From Alsobacter sp045348435 (GTDB lineage: Bacteria; Pseudomonadota; Alphaproteobacteria; Rhizobiales; Beijerinckiaceae): DNA of 64,000 bases. This document shows, piece after piece, positions 38,002-46,779 of the stretch. The translations under genes were made by a program, and so were the position numbers. Every line of letters starts with the position of its first letter. Within the stretch, counting starts at the first letter, position 1. The stretch covers positions 2,790,001 through 2,854,000 of the forward strand of contig NZ_CP157484.1 in assembly GCF_045348435.1 (NCBI RefSeq), written 5' to 3'. The notes beneath the pieces are model-generated. The model had not been told where the DNA came from and ran no database searches. It saw only the letters and a list, made by a program, of their open reading frames with translations.

Positions 38002-39153
38002 TTAGTTCGTCAGCTTGTCGTCGATGGACGCATCAATATGACGCCGAACAATATTGGCGCGCTTGACGACTGAGTCCGCGATCTGCTGCAACTCAGGCTG
38101 CCCCTGAGGGTCAAAGCCCTCAAGCGTCGCTACAGCGTGCTGAAGTTCCGCGTTAGCCGTAATCAGATGAGTTTGGAAACGAACATTGGCGGGTGTCGCG
38201 GTTACGATTGCCTCCTCAAGATTGTTTCGAGAAGCTAAGATGCGTACCGCAGCTGGGGACGCCAATACATCACGAAGCCGTCCGAGATCGGGATTCTGGC
38301 TTTTGACGACGGGCTCCAGGTCGCGTTCCTTGGATCCATAGAGCCAGATCAGAAGGTTTCGTAGCTCAGCAAACCTTCCTGCAGGGACTGGGTCGCGATC
38401 TGGATCCGCAGCGCGATCAGGACGACTCATGCCAAGGAAAGTTGTGAACTCCTCATATGCCAGCCCAGTGTATAGGTGCGAAAAGCTAAACGCCTTCTTT
38501 GACCTATCGCTTATTTCATAAATACCCTCTCGATCCGCCTGATCCAGAAGGTAATGGGCCGCAACCATTCGGTGAATAGTCTTGTGTTGGTCGCCCATGC
38601 GACTGGCAATCTGCTGGAGGCTTAGGTGAGGCTGCCCGTCCTGTTTTTTACGATGCTCATCATCGAGCCAACGCGCAGCAAAGCGCGCCTTGGCGAACGC
38701 ATCCCAAGATTGCGGGCCATTGATATGCTTGAACCCTATCAGGTCTCGCGCAGCGTCTTCAGTCTCGACGCGATAAACGAGAAGTTCATCAAGCGTAGCG
38801 CGCACGTCGGCTTCTAAGGGGGGCGTAGAAACGCGCGCCATTTTGGCCAATTCTGGATCGCGCAGAACCTTCACAGCCGCAAGGCGGCGATTACCCTCGA
38901 GCACAGCCAATCGGCCACCTCGCTCGATAACGATCAACGGTTCGATGTTGATATAGCCACTGGTCGAAATTGATTGAACCAGCTCAGAGAGGTCGGCCGA
39001 AGATGCCAGCATGGACACCACGGCGCTGTCGCTAGAGCCGGCCGGCTGCTTGTCCGGCGTGAAACGTGGATTGTTCTTGTCGAAGTCCAGCAACTCGACC
39101 GGCACTTTCTCCGCCTGACCGATAGGTGGAAGGTGAGATATGCCGTTGGCCAT
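38002..39153 (-). CDS. ParB-like nuclease-domain protein
   Basis: A 383-residue protein. The N-terminal ParB/Srx-like domain shows VPVELLDFDKNNPRF, PLIVIERGGRLAVLEGNRRL and a helix-turn-helix further on (LSLQQIASRMGDQHKTIHRM). Unlike partition ParB it has no ParA partner; the neighbour is a candidate nuclease. ParB-like domains are found in many defence and mobile-element proteins as CTP- or DNA-binding modules. I start at ATG 39,151-39,153 rather than upstream in-frame codons. AT-richer than the flanks. Confidence 0.75.
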   Translation of the reverse strand: MANGISHLPPIGQAEKVPVELLDFDKNNPRFTPDKQPAGSSDSAVVSMLASSADLSELVQSISTSGYINIEPLIVIERGGRLAVLEGNRRLAAVKVLRDPELAKMARVSTPPLEADVRATLDELLVYRVETEDAARDLIGFKHINGPQSWDAFAKARFAARWLDDEHRKKQDGQPHLSLQQIASRMGDQHKTIHRMVAAHYLLDQADREGIYEISDRSKKAFSFSHLYTGLAYEEFTTFLGMSRPDRAADPDRDPVPAGRFAELRNLLIWLYGSKERDLEPVVKSQNPDLGRLRDVLASPAAVRILASRNNLEEAIVTATPANVRFQTHLITANAELQHAVATLEGFDPQGQPELQQIADSVVKRANIVRRHIDASIDDKLTN

Positions 39154-39400
39154 CTGGGTTCCGGAGGTTGATCCGGCGCAGAGCATCCCACGCCGCCCGC
39201 TTAGCTGCTAACCCCGTGGTTTGAACCCGCCTCGGTCGCCGAGTCAACCGTAGCAAGGGAACCACGAACGCTTCGGATCCTCAATCGCTGAAGTGGTCAG
39301 GCCCAGCGGTCGGTCAGTGGCTGGATGCCAACGAGAACACCGTCCGAACGTTCCGTCCGAACGTCGTCTGAACTACCCTCAGCGAATTCAACGCTGTGGT

Positions 39401-39477
39401 TGGTCGGGGCAGCAGGATTCGAACCTGCGACCTGAAGTACCCAAAACTTCCGCGCTACCTGGCTGCGCTATACCCCG
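39401..39477 (-). tRNA. tRNA-Pro (anticodon TGG)
   Basis: The minus strand reads CGGGGTATAGCGCAGCC at the 5' end, an anticodon stem GAAGT/ACTTC around loop TTTGGGT (anticodon TGG), a T-arm GCAGG-TTCGAAT-CCTGC, the acceptor end TGCCCCG and encoded ACCA. All stems pair, so the gene is intact. Its 3' end faces the prophage, making the last 20-45 bases the probable attachment core. Confidence 0.95.
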
Positions 39478-39558
39478 ATGGTGCGACCACGTCGCCCCGT
39501 CTACGGTTTTCGCCCCGCCCCCGCAAGGGGCATTCGCGGGCGCCCGCGAGGGCGGGCC

Positions 39559-40836
39559 TCAGTTGGTCAGCCGCACGGAGTTGATGGACTGCCGGAACAG
39601 CGCCGTCATGGCGTCCGAGACGCCCTGCGACGGGCTGACCTCGAAGAACAGCCCGGGCGACGCGCAGCTCGCCATCTTCTGGCTGATCGAGCTGGCGAAG
39701 GGCGCGATCCAGGTGGTGTACCAGCTGTTGGTCGGCAGCGGCAGGTAGGTGGTGTAGAGCACCGCCACCTTGACGCCCCGGTTCTTCAAAGTCGTGCACA
39801 GCGCGAGGTTGATCGGCGACTGGCAGCGCGTGCCGGTCAGGGGGCGCGAGCACGAGGTGGTGTTGTTCTCGTCGGCGACGCCGTCCGACACGAAGAACAC
39901 GACCTTCTGCCGGGACGTCTCGGACGTGCCGTCGCCGGGGTTGGGCACCGCGGCGTTGAGGGAGGTCAGGACGCCGGTGAAGTTGGTGTCCATGTCGTTG
40001 TTGTAGCTGCTGTTGGGCACCGTCATCAGGTCGATCGCGCCGGCCGCGCTCTTGACGGACGGGATGTCGCTGCTGAGCGGCGCCACCGAGGTCAGGCCGG
40101 CGGCCGTGGCCGACGCGCCGAAGGTGTAGATGCCGACCCGGAACTGGTTGGTCACCGTGGCGGTGGTGCGCATCGTGTCCATGAGCTGCTGGGTCGCCAT
40201 GCGCAGCACGTCGATGCGCATCGTCACGCCCAGTTTCTTGGCCAGGTCGTAGTAGCTCTTGGAGTTCGACAGGTCGTGGCAGGCGAAGGCGCACTTGTCG
40301 GACGTGTTGTTCACCATGGTGGCGATGTCGGCGGTGGTGGCGCCCACCCCCATCGAGGGCGTGTTGTCCAGGAGGAGGTAGAAGTCGATATAGGGCGCCC
40401 GGCCGAGCGTGGCCGTGGCCGAGCCGCCGACCGGTACGCTCTTGACGCCCACGATCTGGGGCAGCGACGTCGCCGACTGGCCCGAAAAGCTCACCACCGC
40501 GGTGCGCGACAGGCCGGAATCGGTGACCTTGACCGAGAGGTCGCTCAAGGTGACGCGCTTGATCGTGCTCAGGCCCGACTGGAAGACGTTGAGGCCGACC
40601 CGCTCGGCGTCGGCGGCGGACCCGGCCGTGTAGCCGGCGGCGGCCAGCGCCGAGGAGTCCGCCAGGCCGTCCAGCTGCGTCTGCGACACGGCCTTGGCCT
40701 GCAGGTCCACCATGGCCCCGATGGACACCAGCAAAGGCAACAACGCCACGGCGAACACAGGCGCGGCCGCTGCGTCGTCGCCTGCTGCGCAGCGTGACGC
40801 ATTTTCGCCAAGTACGCGTAAAATTCGCTTGAACAT
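39559..40836 (-). CDS. TadG-like Tad pilus assembly protein with VWA domain
   Basis: A 425-residue protein starting MFKRILRVLGENASRCA, with a TadE/TadG-type N-terminal hydrophobic segment (PVFAVALLPLLVSIGAMVDL) followed by a region rich in Ala and Ser. A von Willebrand A domain begins at YIDFYLLLDNTPSMGVG (metal-site variant D-N-T-P-S) and contains the loop KVVFFVSDGVADE. Cys pairs (CAFACHD; SCSRPLTGTRC) suggest an extracytoplasmic location. It acts in Tad pilus assembly. It is the first clearly chromosomal gene after the tRNA. Confidence 0.8.
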   Translation of the reverse strand: MFKRILRVLGENASRCAAGDDAAAAPVFAVALLPLLVSIGAMVDLQAKAVSQTQLDGLADSSALAAAGYTAGSAADAERVGLNVFQSGLSTIKRVTLSDLSVKVTDSGLSRTAVVSFSGQSATSLPQIVGVKSVPVGGSATATLGRAPYIDFYLLLDNTPSMGVGATTADIATMVNNTSDKCAFACHDLSNSKSYYDLAKKLGVTMRIDVLRMATQQLMDTMRTTATVTNQFRVGIYTFGASATAAGLTSVAPLSSDIPSVKSAAGAIDLMTVPNSSYNNDMDTNFTGVLTSLNAAVPNPGDGTSETSRQKVVFFVSDGVADENNTTSCSRPLTGTRCQSPINLALCTTLKNRGVKVAVLYTTYLPLPTNSWYTTWIAPFASSISQKMASCASPGLFFEVSPSQGVSDAMTALFRQSINSVRLTN

Positions 40837-41171
40837 TTGCGCGTTCCTACCAAGCACAGGCAGGAATAATCACCGACAGGCAGACCTAAATCAACGGGAT
40901 AATACTTCAGCTTACTTTGTGATTATGGGGCCGGTAACGAGACGCTCGGCTATTCACGGAAATTTACAACCTATCGTTGAATCAACATGAATTCAATTAC
41001 AGGAGGATCCTTGCGGGCCGCTCGAGGCATGGCGTCGGGAACGGATGGCTCGCCCGTGCGTTCTGATGACGCAAATCGGGATTGCCCCCCTCCGATTTCG
41101 AGCGAAAAGGCCCCGCGGTGTTCAGCTCCCGCGGGGCCTTTTTCACGTCCTGTCAGAGACTTGGCGGGTGT
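40837..41171. other. Intergenic region with terminator
   Basis: 335 bases between the 5' end of the TadG-like gene and the 3' end of the DUF192 gene. The TadG side is AT-rich, as expected for its promoter and leader. The DUF192 side holds the hairpin described at 41,105-41,143. No coding frame is convincing. Confidence 0.6.
41105..41143. terminator. Bidirectional rho-independent terminator
   Basis: AAAAGGCCCCGCGG, a short loop, then CCGCGGGGCCTTTTT: a near-perfect GC-rich stem with A-tract and T-tract on its sides. It terminates the DUF192 transcript (minus strand) and would also stop transcription from the left. Confidence 0.85.
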
Positions 41172-41651
41172 TCAGGGCTTCGAGCCGAAAAGGGCGTGCT
41201 GCACCTTGTCGCCCGGTCGAACCCCCAGCTTGGCGGCCATGCCGGCGTTGATCTCCAGCACGCCGAAGACGGGCTCGCCCGACGAAATCGTCCGGGTCGA
41301 GTGGGGTTCGGTGTCGGCTGCGACGCGCGCGATGGTGCCGTCCTTGCGGATGAACACCATGTCGAGCGGGATGAAGGTATCCTTCATCCACATCATCACG
41401 GGCTGCGTCTCCTTAAAGTCGAACAGCATTCCGCGGTCCGCCGGCAGGTAGCGGCGAAACATCAAGCCCTTCGCACGCTCTTCGTCGGTGCGCATGACCT
41501 CGACCTCGAAGGTGCGGGGTCCCTGCTGGGTGAGGATCACGAGCGTCTCGAGCGCGGGTTCGGCCTGGGCCGGCCGCGGCGCCAGGACGCAGCCGAAGGC
41601 GAGGCAGACGATCGCGACGGACAAGATGCGGGAGAGAAACGAAACCGGCAT
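41172..41651 (-). CDS. DUF192 exported protein
   Basis: A 159-residue secreted DUF192 protein. It starts MPVSFLSRILSVAIVCLAFG, a signal peptide ending near PAQAEP, with AGAGG upstream of ATG 41,649-41,651. The family core is visible: VEVMRTDEERAKGLMFRRYL, PVMMWMKDTFIPLDMVFI and FGVLEINAGMAAKLGV. Members are small periplasmic beta proteins of unknown biochemical role. Confidence 0.9.
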   Translation of the reverse strand: MPVSFLSRILSVAIVCLAFGCVLAPRPAQAEPALETLVILTQQGPRTFEVEVMRTDEERAKGLMFRRYLPADRGMLFDFKETQPVMMWMKDTFIPLDMVFIRKDGTIARVAADTEPHSTRTISSGEPVFGVLEINAGMAAKLGVRPGDKVQHALFGSKP

Positions 41652-41760
41652 GGAAGAACCTCTGGGCGATGCCGGACACTGCCCCGCTCCGCCGCTGTCG
41701 GTCAATCCATCCGGCCGGTATGCGCCGGCCTTGCGCCTGCCCTGCCCGTCGCCGCGAGGG

Positions 41761-42360
41761 TCAGTGCGAGGACGGCGCCTGGGCGTTGACGGCCAGAAGC
41801 CGCACTTCGGCGGCCATCAGCCCCTTGGGGCCGTCGCCGAACCGCACCATCACGGTCTCGCCGGGCTTGAGCTCGGTGATGCCGTAGCGCCGCAGCGTTT
41901 CCATGTGGACGAAGATGTCGGGCGTGCCGTCGCCGCGGGAGACGAAGCCGAAGCCGCGCAGGCGGTTGAACCACTTCACCACCACGGGCTCCAGCCCGCT
42001 GGTCGGCGTGACGCTGACATGGGTCCGGGCGGGCGGCAGCTGCGAGGGATGCGGGGCCGCGGACGTGTCCATGGACAGGATGCGGAAGGCCTGATAGCCG
42101 CGCTGGCGGCGCTGCGCCTCGCACACGACCCGCGCGCCCTCATACGCGACCTGGAACCCGTCCCGGCGCAGGCAGGTGGCGTGCAGCAGGACGTCGGGCA
42201 TCCCGTTGTCGGGCACGATGAAGCCGTACCCCTTGGCGACGTCGAACCACTTGATGGCGCCGGTGACCTCAATCAGATCGAGCGGAGCCTCGTCATGCGC
42301 TCCTTCGTCGAGAGCTCCCCCCATCAAGGGGGCGTTTTTGGCACTGAAATCTTCCGACAT
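41761..42360 (-). CDS. Cold-shock protein with two cold-shock domains
   Basis: A 199-residue protein with two CSDs: the first from residue 31 (GAIKWFDVAKGYGFIVPDNG) and the second from about 125 (VVKWFNRLRGFGFVSRGDGT and DIFVHMETLRRYGI). The RNP1-like K-G-Y-G-F-I and R-G-F-G-F-V motifs are intact, so it should bind single-stranded RNA/DNA. Tandem-CSD proteins of this length are characteristic of Alphaproteobacteria, often growth-phase regulated. Confidence 0.9.
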   Translation of the reverse strand: MSEDFSAKNAPLMGGALDEGAHDEAPLDLIEVTGAIKWFDVAKGYGFIVPDNGMPDVLLHATCLRRDGFQVAYEGARVVCEAQRRQRGYQAFRILSMDTSAAPHPSQLPPARTHVSVTPTSGLEPVVVKWFNRLRGFGFVSRGDGTPDIFVHMETLRRYGITELKPGETVMVRFGDGPKGLMAAEVRLLAVNAQAPSSH

Positions 42361-42701
42361 CGGTCAACACCAATCCGAGCGGTTGTACAAGGCCGGTTCA
42401 GCACACGCTGGGCGACGTGGCAGGGCATGACTTCGCCGACTCATTCCGTGATTCAGCATAGCACCGCCGCCCCACTGCGACAGGCCGAAAAGCAGGCTTC
42501 GTCAGGCGGCGGCTCCCTCTGCACAGCAATCTTCGGCGACGTTCCAGGTGGGTGCAACCACCGGTAGTCGTGGGCCTGATTGATCGTTGCGAAGCTCTGC
42601 GCCACACGCAACGCCGCGTCGCCGCATATGCTCTGGAAGAGTCGCTAGGCCGGCTTATCTTAAGCCTGCTTATGAAATCGAATCAGAATCGGGACGAGCC
42701 C
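42361..42701. promoter_or_regulatory. Divergent control region csp / marR-emrAB
   Basis: 341 bases separate the divergent cold-shock and MarR genes. A 15-base perfect palindrome, GGCTTATCTTAAGCC (42,652-42,666), lies about 40 bases before the MarR start and is followed by a partial repeat CTTATG. It is a good candidate for autoregulation by the MarR protein. I saw no other clear element. Confidence 0.55.
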
Positions 42702-43247
42702 ATGCCATCCGCCATCGAGGCCGCCCGGCGCGCCGCCTGCGCCGAGCCGGGCCAGGAGCGCCGGGCCGCCACGCCGGAACGGGAACTCGGTTTCCTGATC
42801 TCCGACGCGGCGCGCCTGCTGCGGACCTATACGGACCAGCGCGCGCGCGAAATCGGCACTACGCGGGCCCAATGGGCCGTGCTGAACCGCCTCGAGCGCC
42901 GGCAGGGGATGAGCCAGAACGAACTCGCCTGCGTTCTGGACGTTCAACCGATCACGCTGGCGCGGCAGATCGACCGGCTCTGCGACGACGGCCTCGTCGA
43001 GCGGCGCCCCGATCCGGGCGACAGGCGGCTCAAGCGGCTGTTCCTGACGCCGAAAGCCTATCCGGTGCTGGATTCGCTGTCGGCCGTGGGCGGCGAAATC
43101 ATGGGCGCGGCCCTCGCGGGGCTCGATCGCGCCGCCATCGCGGCGCTCATCCGCGACCTTGGCGTCGTGAAGGACAATTTGAAGCAGCGGCTCCACCTGG
43201 ACGCCGCCGATCGCACCGACCTCTCATCCGCAAAGACGAAGCCATGA
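42702..43247 (+). CDS. MarR-family transcriptional regulator
   Basis: A 181-residue MarR protein. The winged helix is seen in TTRAQWAVLNRLERRQGMSQ, ELACVLDVQPITLARQIDRL and the wing DDGLVERRPDPGDRRLKRL. ATG 42,702 with GGGA upstream is preferred over in-frame ATG 42,672. The gene overlaps emrA by four bases, so it most likely represses this efflux operon until a toxic ligand binds. Confidence 0.9.
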   Translation: MPSAIEAARRAACAEPGQERRAATPERELGFLISDAARLLRTYTDQRAREIGTTRAQWAVLNRLERRQGMSQNELACVLDVQPITLARQIDRLCDDGLVERRPDPGDRRLKRLFLTPKAYPVLDSLSAVGGEIMGAALAGLDRAAIAALIRDLGVVKDNLKQRLHLDAADRTDLSSAKTKP

Positions 43248-44467
43248 CCGATGTGACCGAAAGCGCCGAAAAGGGCGCCGCGACAGAGCCGGCGTCCGCC
43301 GGGGCCCCCGCAGCCGCAGCCGCCGCCGCGCCGGCCGTGCAGGCGCCGCCGGCTCCGGCCAGGACGCGCCGCGGGCTGCGCTTCGTCCTGTTCATCGTCG
43401 TCCCGTTGCTGGCCGTGGCGGGCGGCGGCTACGCCTATCTGCACGGCGGACGCTTCGTCTCCACCGACAACGCCTATGTGGGCGCCCAGAAGGTGCTGAT
43501 CACGCCGGAGATCTCCGGCAAGGTGAGCAAGATCCTGGTGCAGGAAGGCCAGCGCCTGTCGCCCGGCGACGAGTTGCTCGAGATCGACCAGACCTCCTAC
43601 CGGATCGCCGTCGACTCCGCGCAGGCCCACCTCGCCAAGGTGGCGACGGACTTCGCCACCCTGAAGGCCAATGTGAAGAGCCTGGAGAGCCAGCTCCAGC
43701 TCGCCCGCCAGACCCTGACGCTTCGCCAGGCGGACCTGCAGCGCAAGACGGACCTGCTGGCCAGCCGCGCCGGGTCTCGCGCCGAGCTGGAATCCTCGGA
43801 GATCTCCGTCGCCGCCGCACGGGCGCAGATCGAGCAGCTCGAACAGCAGCGCGCCGCCCAGCTGGCGCAGCTGCGGGGCGACCCGGACATGGCCATCGAA
43901 GCCTTCGCGCCCTGGATGGAGGCCAAGGCGGCGCTCGACAAGGCGCAGCGCGACCTCTCCCAGACCGTGCTGCGCGCGCCCATCTCGGGCGTGGCGACGC
44001 AGGTCTCCAGCATCCAGATGGGACGATACCTGGACGCCGGGACGGCGGTCTTCAGCATCGTGTCCGACGACCAGCCCTGGGTCGACGCCAATCCCAAGGA
44101 GACGGACCTCACTTACGTGCAGCACGGCCAGGGAGTGTCGATCACGGTCGACGCCTATCCGGACCGCGTCTGGCGCGGCCATGTGTCGGCGATCAGCCCC
44201 GGGACCGGCGCCCAGTTCGCGATCCTGCCGCCGCAGAACGCCAGCGGAAACTGGGTGAAGGTGGTGCAGCGCGTTCCGGTCCGCATCGAATTCGACCCGG
44301 GCGAGGACACGCGCGAACTGCGGGCGGGCATGAGCGCCAATGTCGACATCGACACCGGCCGGCAGCGCACGCTGGCGGGCCTGTTCGGGCTCGGCAAGGC
44401 GGTGGCGGCCATCACGGGCCCCGGCGCCGGTCCGGAGCCGGCCGCCAAGGAAGCGAGCGCACGCTGA
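43244..44467 (+). CDS. emrA: EmrA/HlyD-type membrane fusion protein
   Basis: A 407-residue periplasmic adaptor of a tripartite efflux pump. An Ala/Pro-rich cytoplasmic start is followed by one membrane helix (FVLFIVVPLLAVAGGGYAYL), the HlyD barrel (STDNAYVGAQKVLITPEISG), a long hairpin coiled coil (residues about 125-230) and the second barrel half (VLRAPISGVATQ). It joins EmrB to an outer-membrane channel. It overlaps both marR and emrB. Confidence 0.9.
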   Translation: MTDVTESAEKGAATEPASAGAPAAAAAAAPAVQAPPAPARTRRGLRFVLFIVVPLLAVAGGGYAYLHGGRFVSTDNAYVGAQKVLITPEISGKVSKILVQEGQRLSPGDELLEIDQTSYRIAVDSAQAHLAKVATDFATLKANVKSLESQLQLARQTLTLRQADLQRKTDLLASRAGSRAELESSEISVAAARAQIEQLEQQRAAQLAQLRGDPDMAIEAFAPWMEAKAALDKAQRDLSQTVLRAPISGVATQVSSIQMGRYLDAGTAVFSIVSDDQPWVDANPKETDLTYVQHGQGVSITVDAYPDRVWRGHVSAISPGTGAQFAILPPQNASGNWVKVVQRVPVRIEFDPGEDTRELRAGMSANVDIDTGRQRTLAGLFGLGKAVAAITGPGAGPEPAAKEASAR

Positions 44468-46041
44468 TGTCGGCCGCCGCGTCCGCCCTGCCCTCGCCTG
44501 CCGCGGCCCCGGCGAAAACGGGAGCCGGCGCCCGGCGCATGCTCCTCACCGCCTGCGTCATGATGGCCACCATCATGCAGGCGCTGGACACGACGATCGC
44601 CAATGTGGCGCTGCCCTACATGCAGGGCGGCCTCGGCACGACGCAGGACCAGGTCAACTGGGTGCTGACCTCCTATATCGTAGCCGCGGCCATCATGACC
44701 TCGCCGCTGGGCTGGATGTCGGCCCGTTTCGGCCGCAAGCGCCTGTTCATCGTCTGCACCGCCGGGTTCACGGTGGCGTCCATGCTGTGCGGGGCGGCCC
44801 AGAGCATCGAGCAGATGGTGCTGTTTCGCCTGCTCCAGGGCGTCTTCGGGGCGGCGCTGGTGCCGCTGTCGCAGTCGGTCATGCTGGACGCCTATCCGGC
44901 CGAGCAGCGCGGCTCGGCCATGGCGATCTGGGGCATGGGCGTGATGCTCGGCCCCATCATGGGCCCGACGCTGGGCGGCTGGCTCACCGAGACCTATAGC
45001 TGGCGCTGGGTGTTCTTCGTCAACCTGCCCGTGGGCGTCGTCACTGTGCTCGGGCTCTCTGCCATCATGGAGGAGATCCCCGCCAAGAAGGGGCTCTCCT
45101 TCGACTGGTTCGGCTTCATCGCCCTGTCGGTCGGCATCGGCGCGTTGCAGCTGATGCTCGATCGCGGCGAGCAGGTGGGCTGGTTCGACTCCGGCGAAAT
45201 CGTGGCCGAGGCCGTCATCGCGGGCGCCGGCTTCTACTTCTTCCTGTCGCACGCCTTCACGGCGCCGCGCTCCTTCATCCCGATTCACATCTTCCGGGAC
45301 CGGAACTTCGCCGTCGGCGTCATCTTCATGTTCATCGTCGGCATCATCCTCCTGGCCACCATGGCGCTGGTGACGCCCTTCATCCAGAACGTGATGGGCT
45401 ACCCGGTGCTCACCTCCGGCCTGCTGCTGGGAACGCGCGGCATCGGCACGCTGGTGGCCATGATGGTGGTGGGGCGGCTCCTGAGCTTCGTCGACCCGCG
45501 CGTGCTGATCTTCATCGGGCTCTCGGCTTCCACCTGGGCGCTGTGGGCCATGATCGGCTTTTCGCCGAACACCTCGGCCATGCACATCAACATGGTCAAC
45601 ATCGTGCAGGGCTTCGGCCTCGGCTTCGTCTTCGTGCCGCTGAACACGGTCGCCTTCGCGACGCTGCCGGGCGAGTTGCGCACCGACGCCACCGCGCTCT
45701 GGACGCTGATCCGCAACATCGGCAGCTCGATCGGCATTTCGGTCGTGATCGCCCAGCTGACCAGCAAGACCACGCAGTTCCACAGCCAGCTGGTGGAGCA
45801 CCTGACGCCCTTCAACGACGCGCTGAAGATGCCGGACGTGAAGGCCGTGATGGACTGGACCACGGTGTCCGGCCGGGCGCTGCTGGACCAGCTCGTGACG
45901 CAGCAGGCCGCCATCATGGCCTACGGCAACGACTTCAAGCTGATGATGTTCATCAGCCTCGCGGCCTTCCCGCTCCTCCTGGCCATCAAGGGCGCCAAGC
46001 GTCCCGCCGGCGGCGCTACCGAAACCCATGTGATGGACTGA
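44467..46041 (+). CDS. emrB: EmrB/QacA-type drug:H+ antiporter (DHA2 MFS)
   Basis: A 524-residue 14-helix MFS transporter. DHA2 signatures are present: QALDTTIANVALPYMQGGLG in helix 1, then GWMSARFGRKRLF (motif A) and WGMGVMLGPIMGPTLGGWL (motif C). Its start overlaps emrA (TGATG). With EmrA it would export hydrophobic toxins under MarR control. Confidence 0.92.
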   Translation: MSAAASALPSPAAAPAKTGAGARRMLLTACVMMATIMQALDTTIANVALPYMQGGLGTTQDQVNWVLTSYIVAAAIMTSPLGWMSARFGRKRLFIVCTAGFTVASMLCGAAQSIEQMVLFRLLQGVFGAALVPLSQSVMLDAYPAEQRGSAMAIWGMGVMLGPIMGPTLGGWLTETYSWRWVFFVNLPVGVVTVLGLSAIMEEIPAKKGLSFDWFGFIALSVGIGALQLMLDRGEQVGWFDSGEIVAEAVIAGAGFYFFLSHAFTAPRSFIPIHIFRDRNFAVGVIFMFIVGIILLATMALVTPFIQNVMGYPVLTSGLLLGTRGIGTLVAMMVVGRLLSFVDPRVLIFIGLSASTWALWAMIGFSPNTSAMHINMVNIVQGFGLGFVFVPLNTVAFATLPGELRTDATALWTLIRNIGSSIGISVVIAQLTSKTTQFHSQLVEHLTPFNDALKMPDVKAVMDWTTVSGRALLDQLVTQQAAIMAYGNDFKLMMFISLAAFPLLLAIKGAKRPAGGATETHVMD

Positions 46042-46044
46042 ACG

Positions 46045-46731
46045 TCAGGCCCGCAGCAGCGTCGCCTCGACGCTCGGCGCGTGCAGGGCGACGGCCGCCG
46101 CGATCGGCCCGGGCAGGTCCGCGAGCGCGAACGGCGCGGCGAAACCCGGCATCGCCACCGGGCCACGGATGGGGCCGGTCCCGACCGTCAAGAGGCGCGG
46201 ATCGACGGAGAAGCCTGTCCCGCCCGCCTTCATGACGGCCTCCTTGCGGGTCCACAGCTTCAGAAAGGCGGCGTCGCGCTCATCCGGCGGGATCGCCAGG
46301 AAGGCGGCGAGTTCGGCCGGCGTCATCACGACCTCGGCGACGGCGTCGCGATCCGGCGGAGCGGTCGGCTCAAGGTCCACCCCGACCTCCGCTCCGAGCG
46401 CGAGGGCGAGGGCGACATGCTCGTCCGCATGACTGAGGTTGAAGCGCAGCCGCGTGGGCAGGGCGAGCGTCGGCTTGCTCTTCTCGTCGATGGCGATCGG
46501 GATGTCCGCCGGCGCAAGCCCCAGGAGCCTGGCCAGGCCGGTGCGGGCCAGCGCCCGGCCCGCCACGAAGGCGCGCGCGTTCGCCGGATGGGAGATCGCG
46601 TCGGCGCGGATGCGCTCTTCCGGCGAGAGGCTCTCGGCGCCGGTCGACCAGAGCGCGATGTCGCTGATGACGACGAGGACGCGCCCTTCGACGAGCGGCT
46701 CGGGCGGAAAAGGGAATGAGGGCGTCGGCAT
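46045..46731 (-). CDS. 4'-phosphopantetheinyl transferase (Sfp type)
   Basis: A 228-residue enzyme that activates carrier proteins by attaching phosphopantetheine from CoA. The Sfp-family signatures are present: FNLSHADEHVALALA, VGVDLEP (Mg-binding Asp/Glu) and FLKLWTRKEAVMKAGGTGFS. Its carrier-protein target is not visible in the window. It converges with emrB. Confidence 0.9.
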   Translation of the reverse strand: MPTPSFPFPPEPLVEGRVLVVISDIALWSTGAESLSPEERIRADAISHPANARAFVAGRALARTGLARLLGLAPADIPIAIDEKSKPTLALPTRLRFNLSHADEHVALALALGAEVGVDLEPTAPPDRDAVAEVVMTPAELAAFLAIPPDERDAAFLKLWTRKEAVMKAGGTGFSVDPRLLTVGTGPIRGPVAMPGFAAPFALADLPGPIAAAVALHAPSVEATLLRA

Positions 46732-46779
46732 CGCCCCGCCACTGTGCCAGATCGGCCGCCGCGCGCGAGCGGTTTCGCT

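Larger units (their letters stand above)
1..39400. mobile_element. Prophage (right part), contractile-tailed, ending at tRNA-Pro
   Basis: A complete set of head, neck, tail, lysogeny, replication and integration genes is arranged in converging and diverging operons. The left end lies outside the window because a tail gene runs off position 1. The integrase is at 34,787-35,971. The 3' end of an intact tRNA-Pro at 39,401 faces the element, the usual geometry for a tyrosine-recombinase attachment site, so I infer that the right end is there. This would place the 36.0-39.2 kb methyltransferase/ParB cargo inside the prophage. The left copy of the attachment core cannot be seen, so the exact boundary is inferred. 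Confidence 0.85.

Noticed and set aside
38002..39153. Plasmid or chromosome partition ParB
   Set aside because: No ParA gene or parS-like sites nearby; the partner gene and position favour a cargo role.
39478..39558. Classical terminator for the tadG-like gene
   Set aside because: GC-rich inverted repeats are present but there is no T-tract, and the tRNA follows on the same strand.
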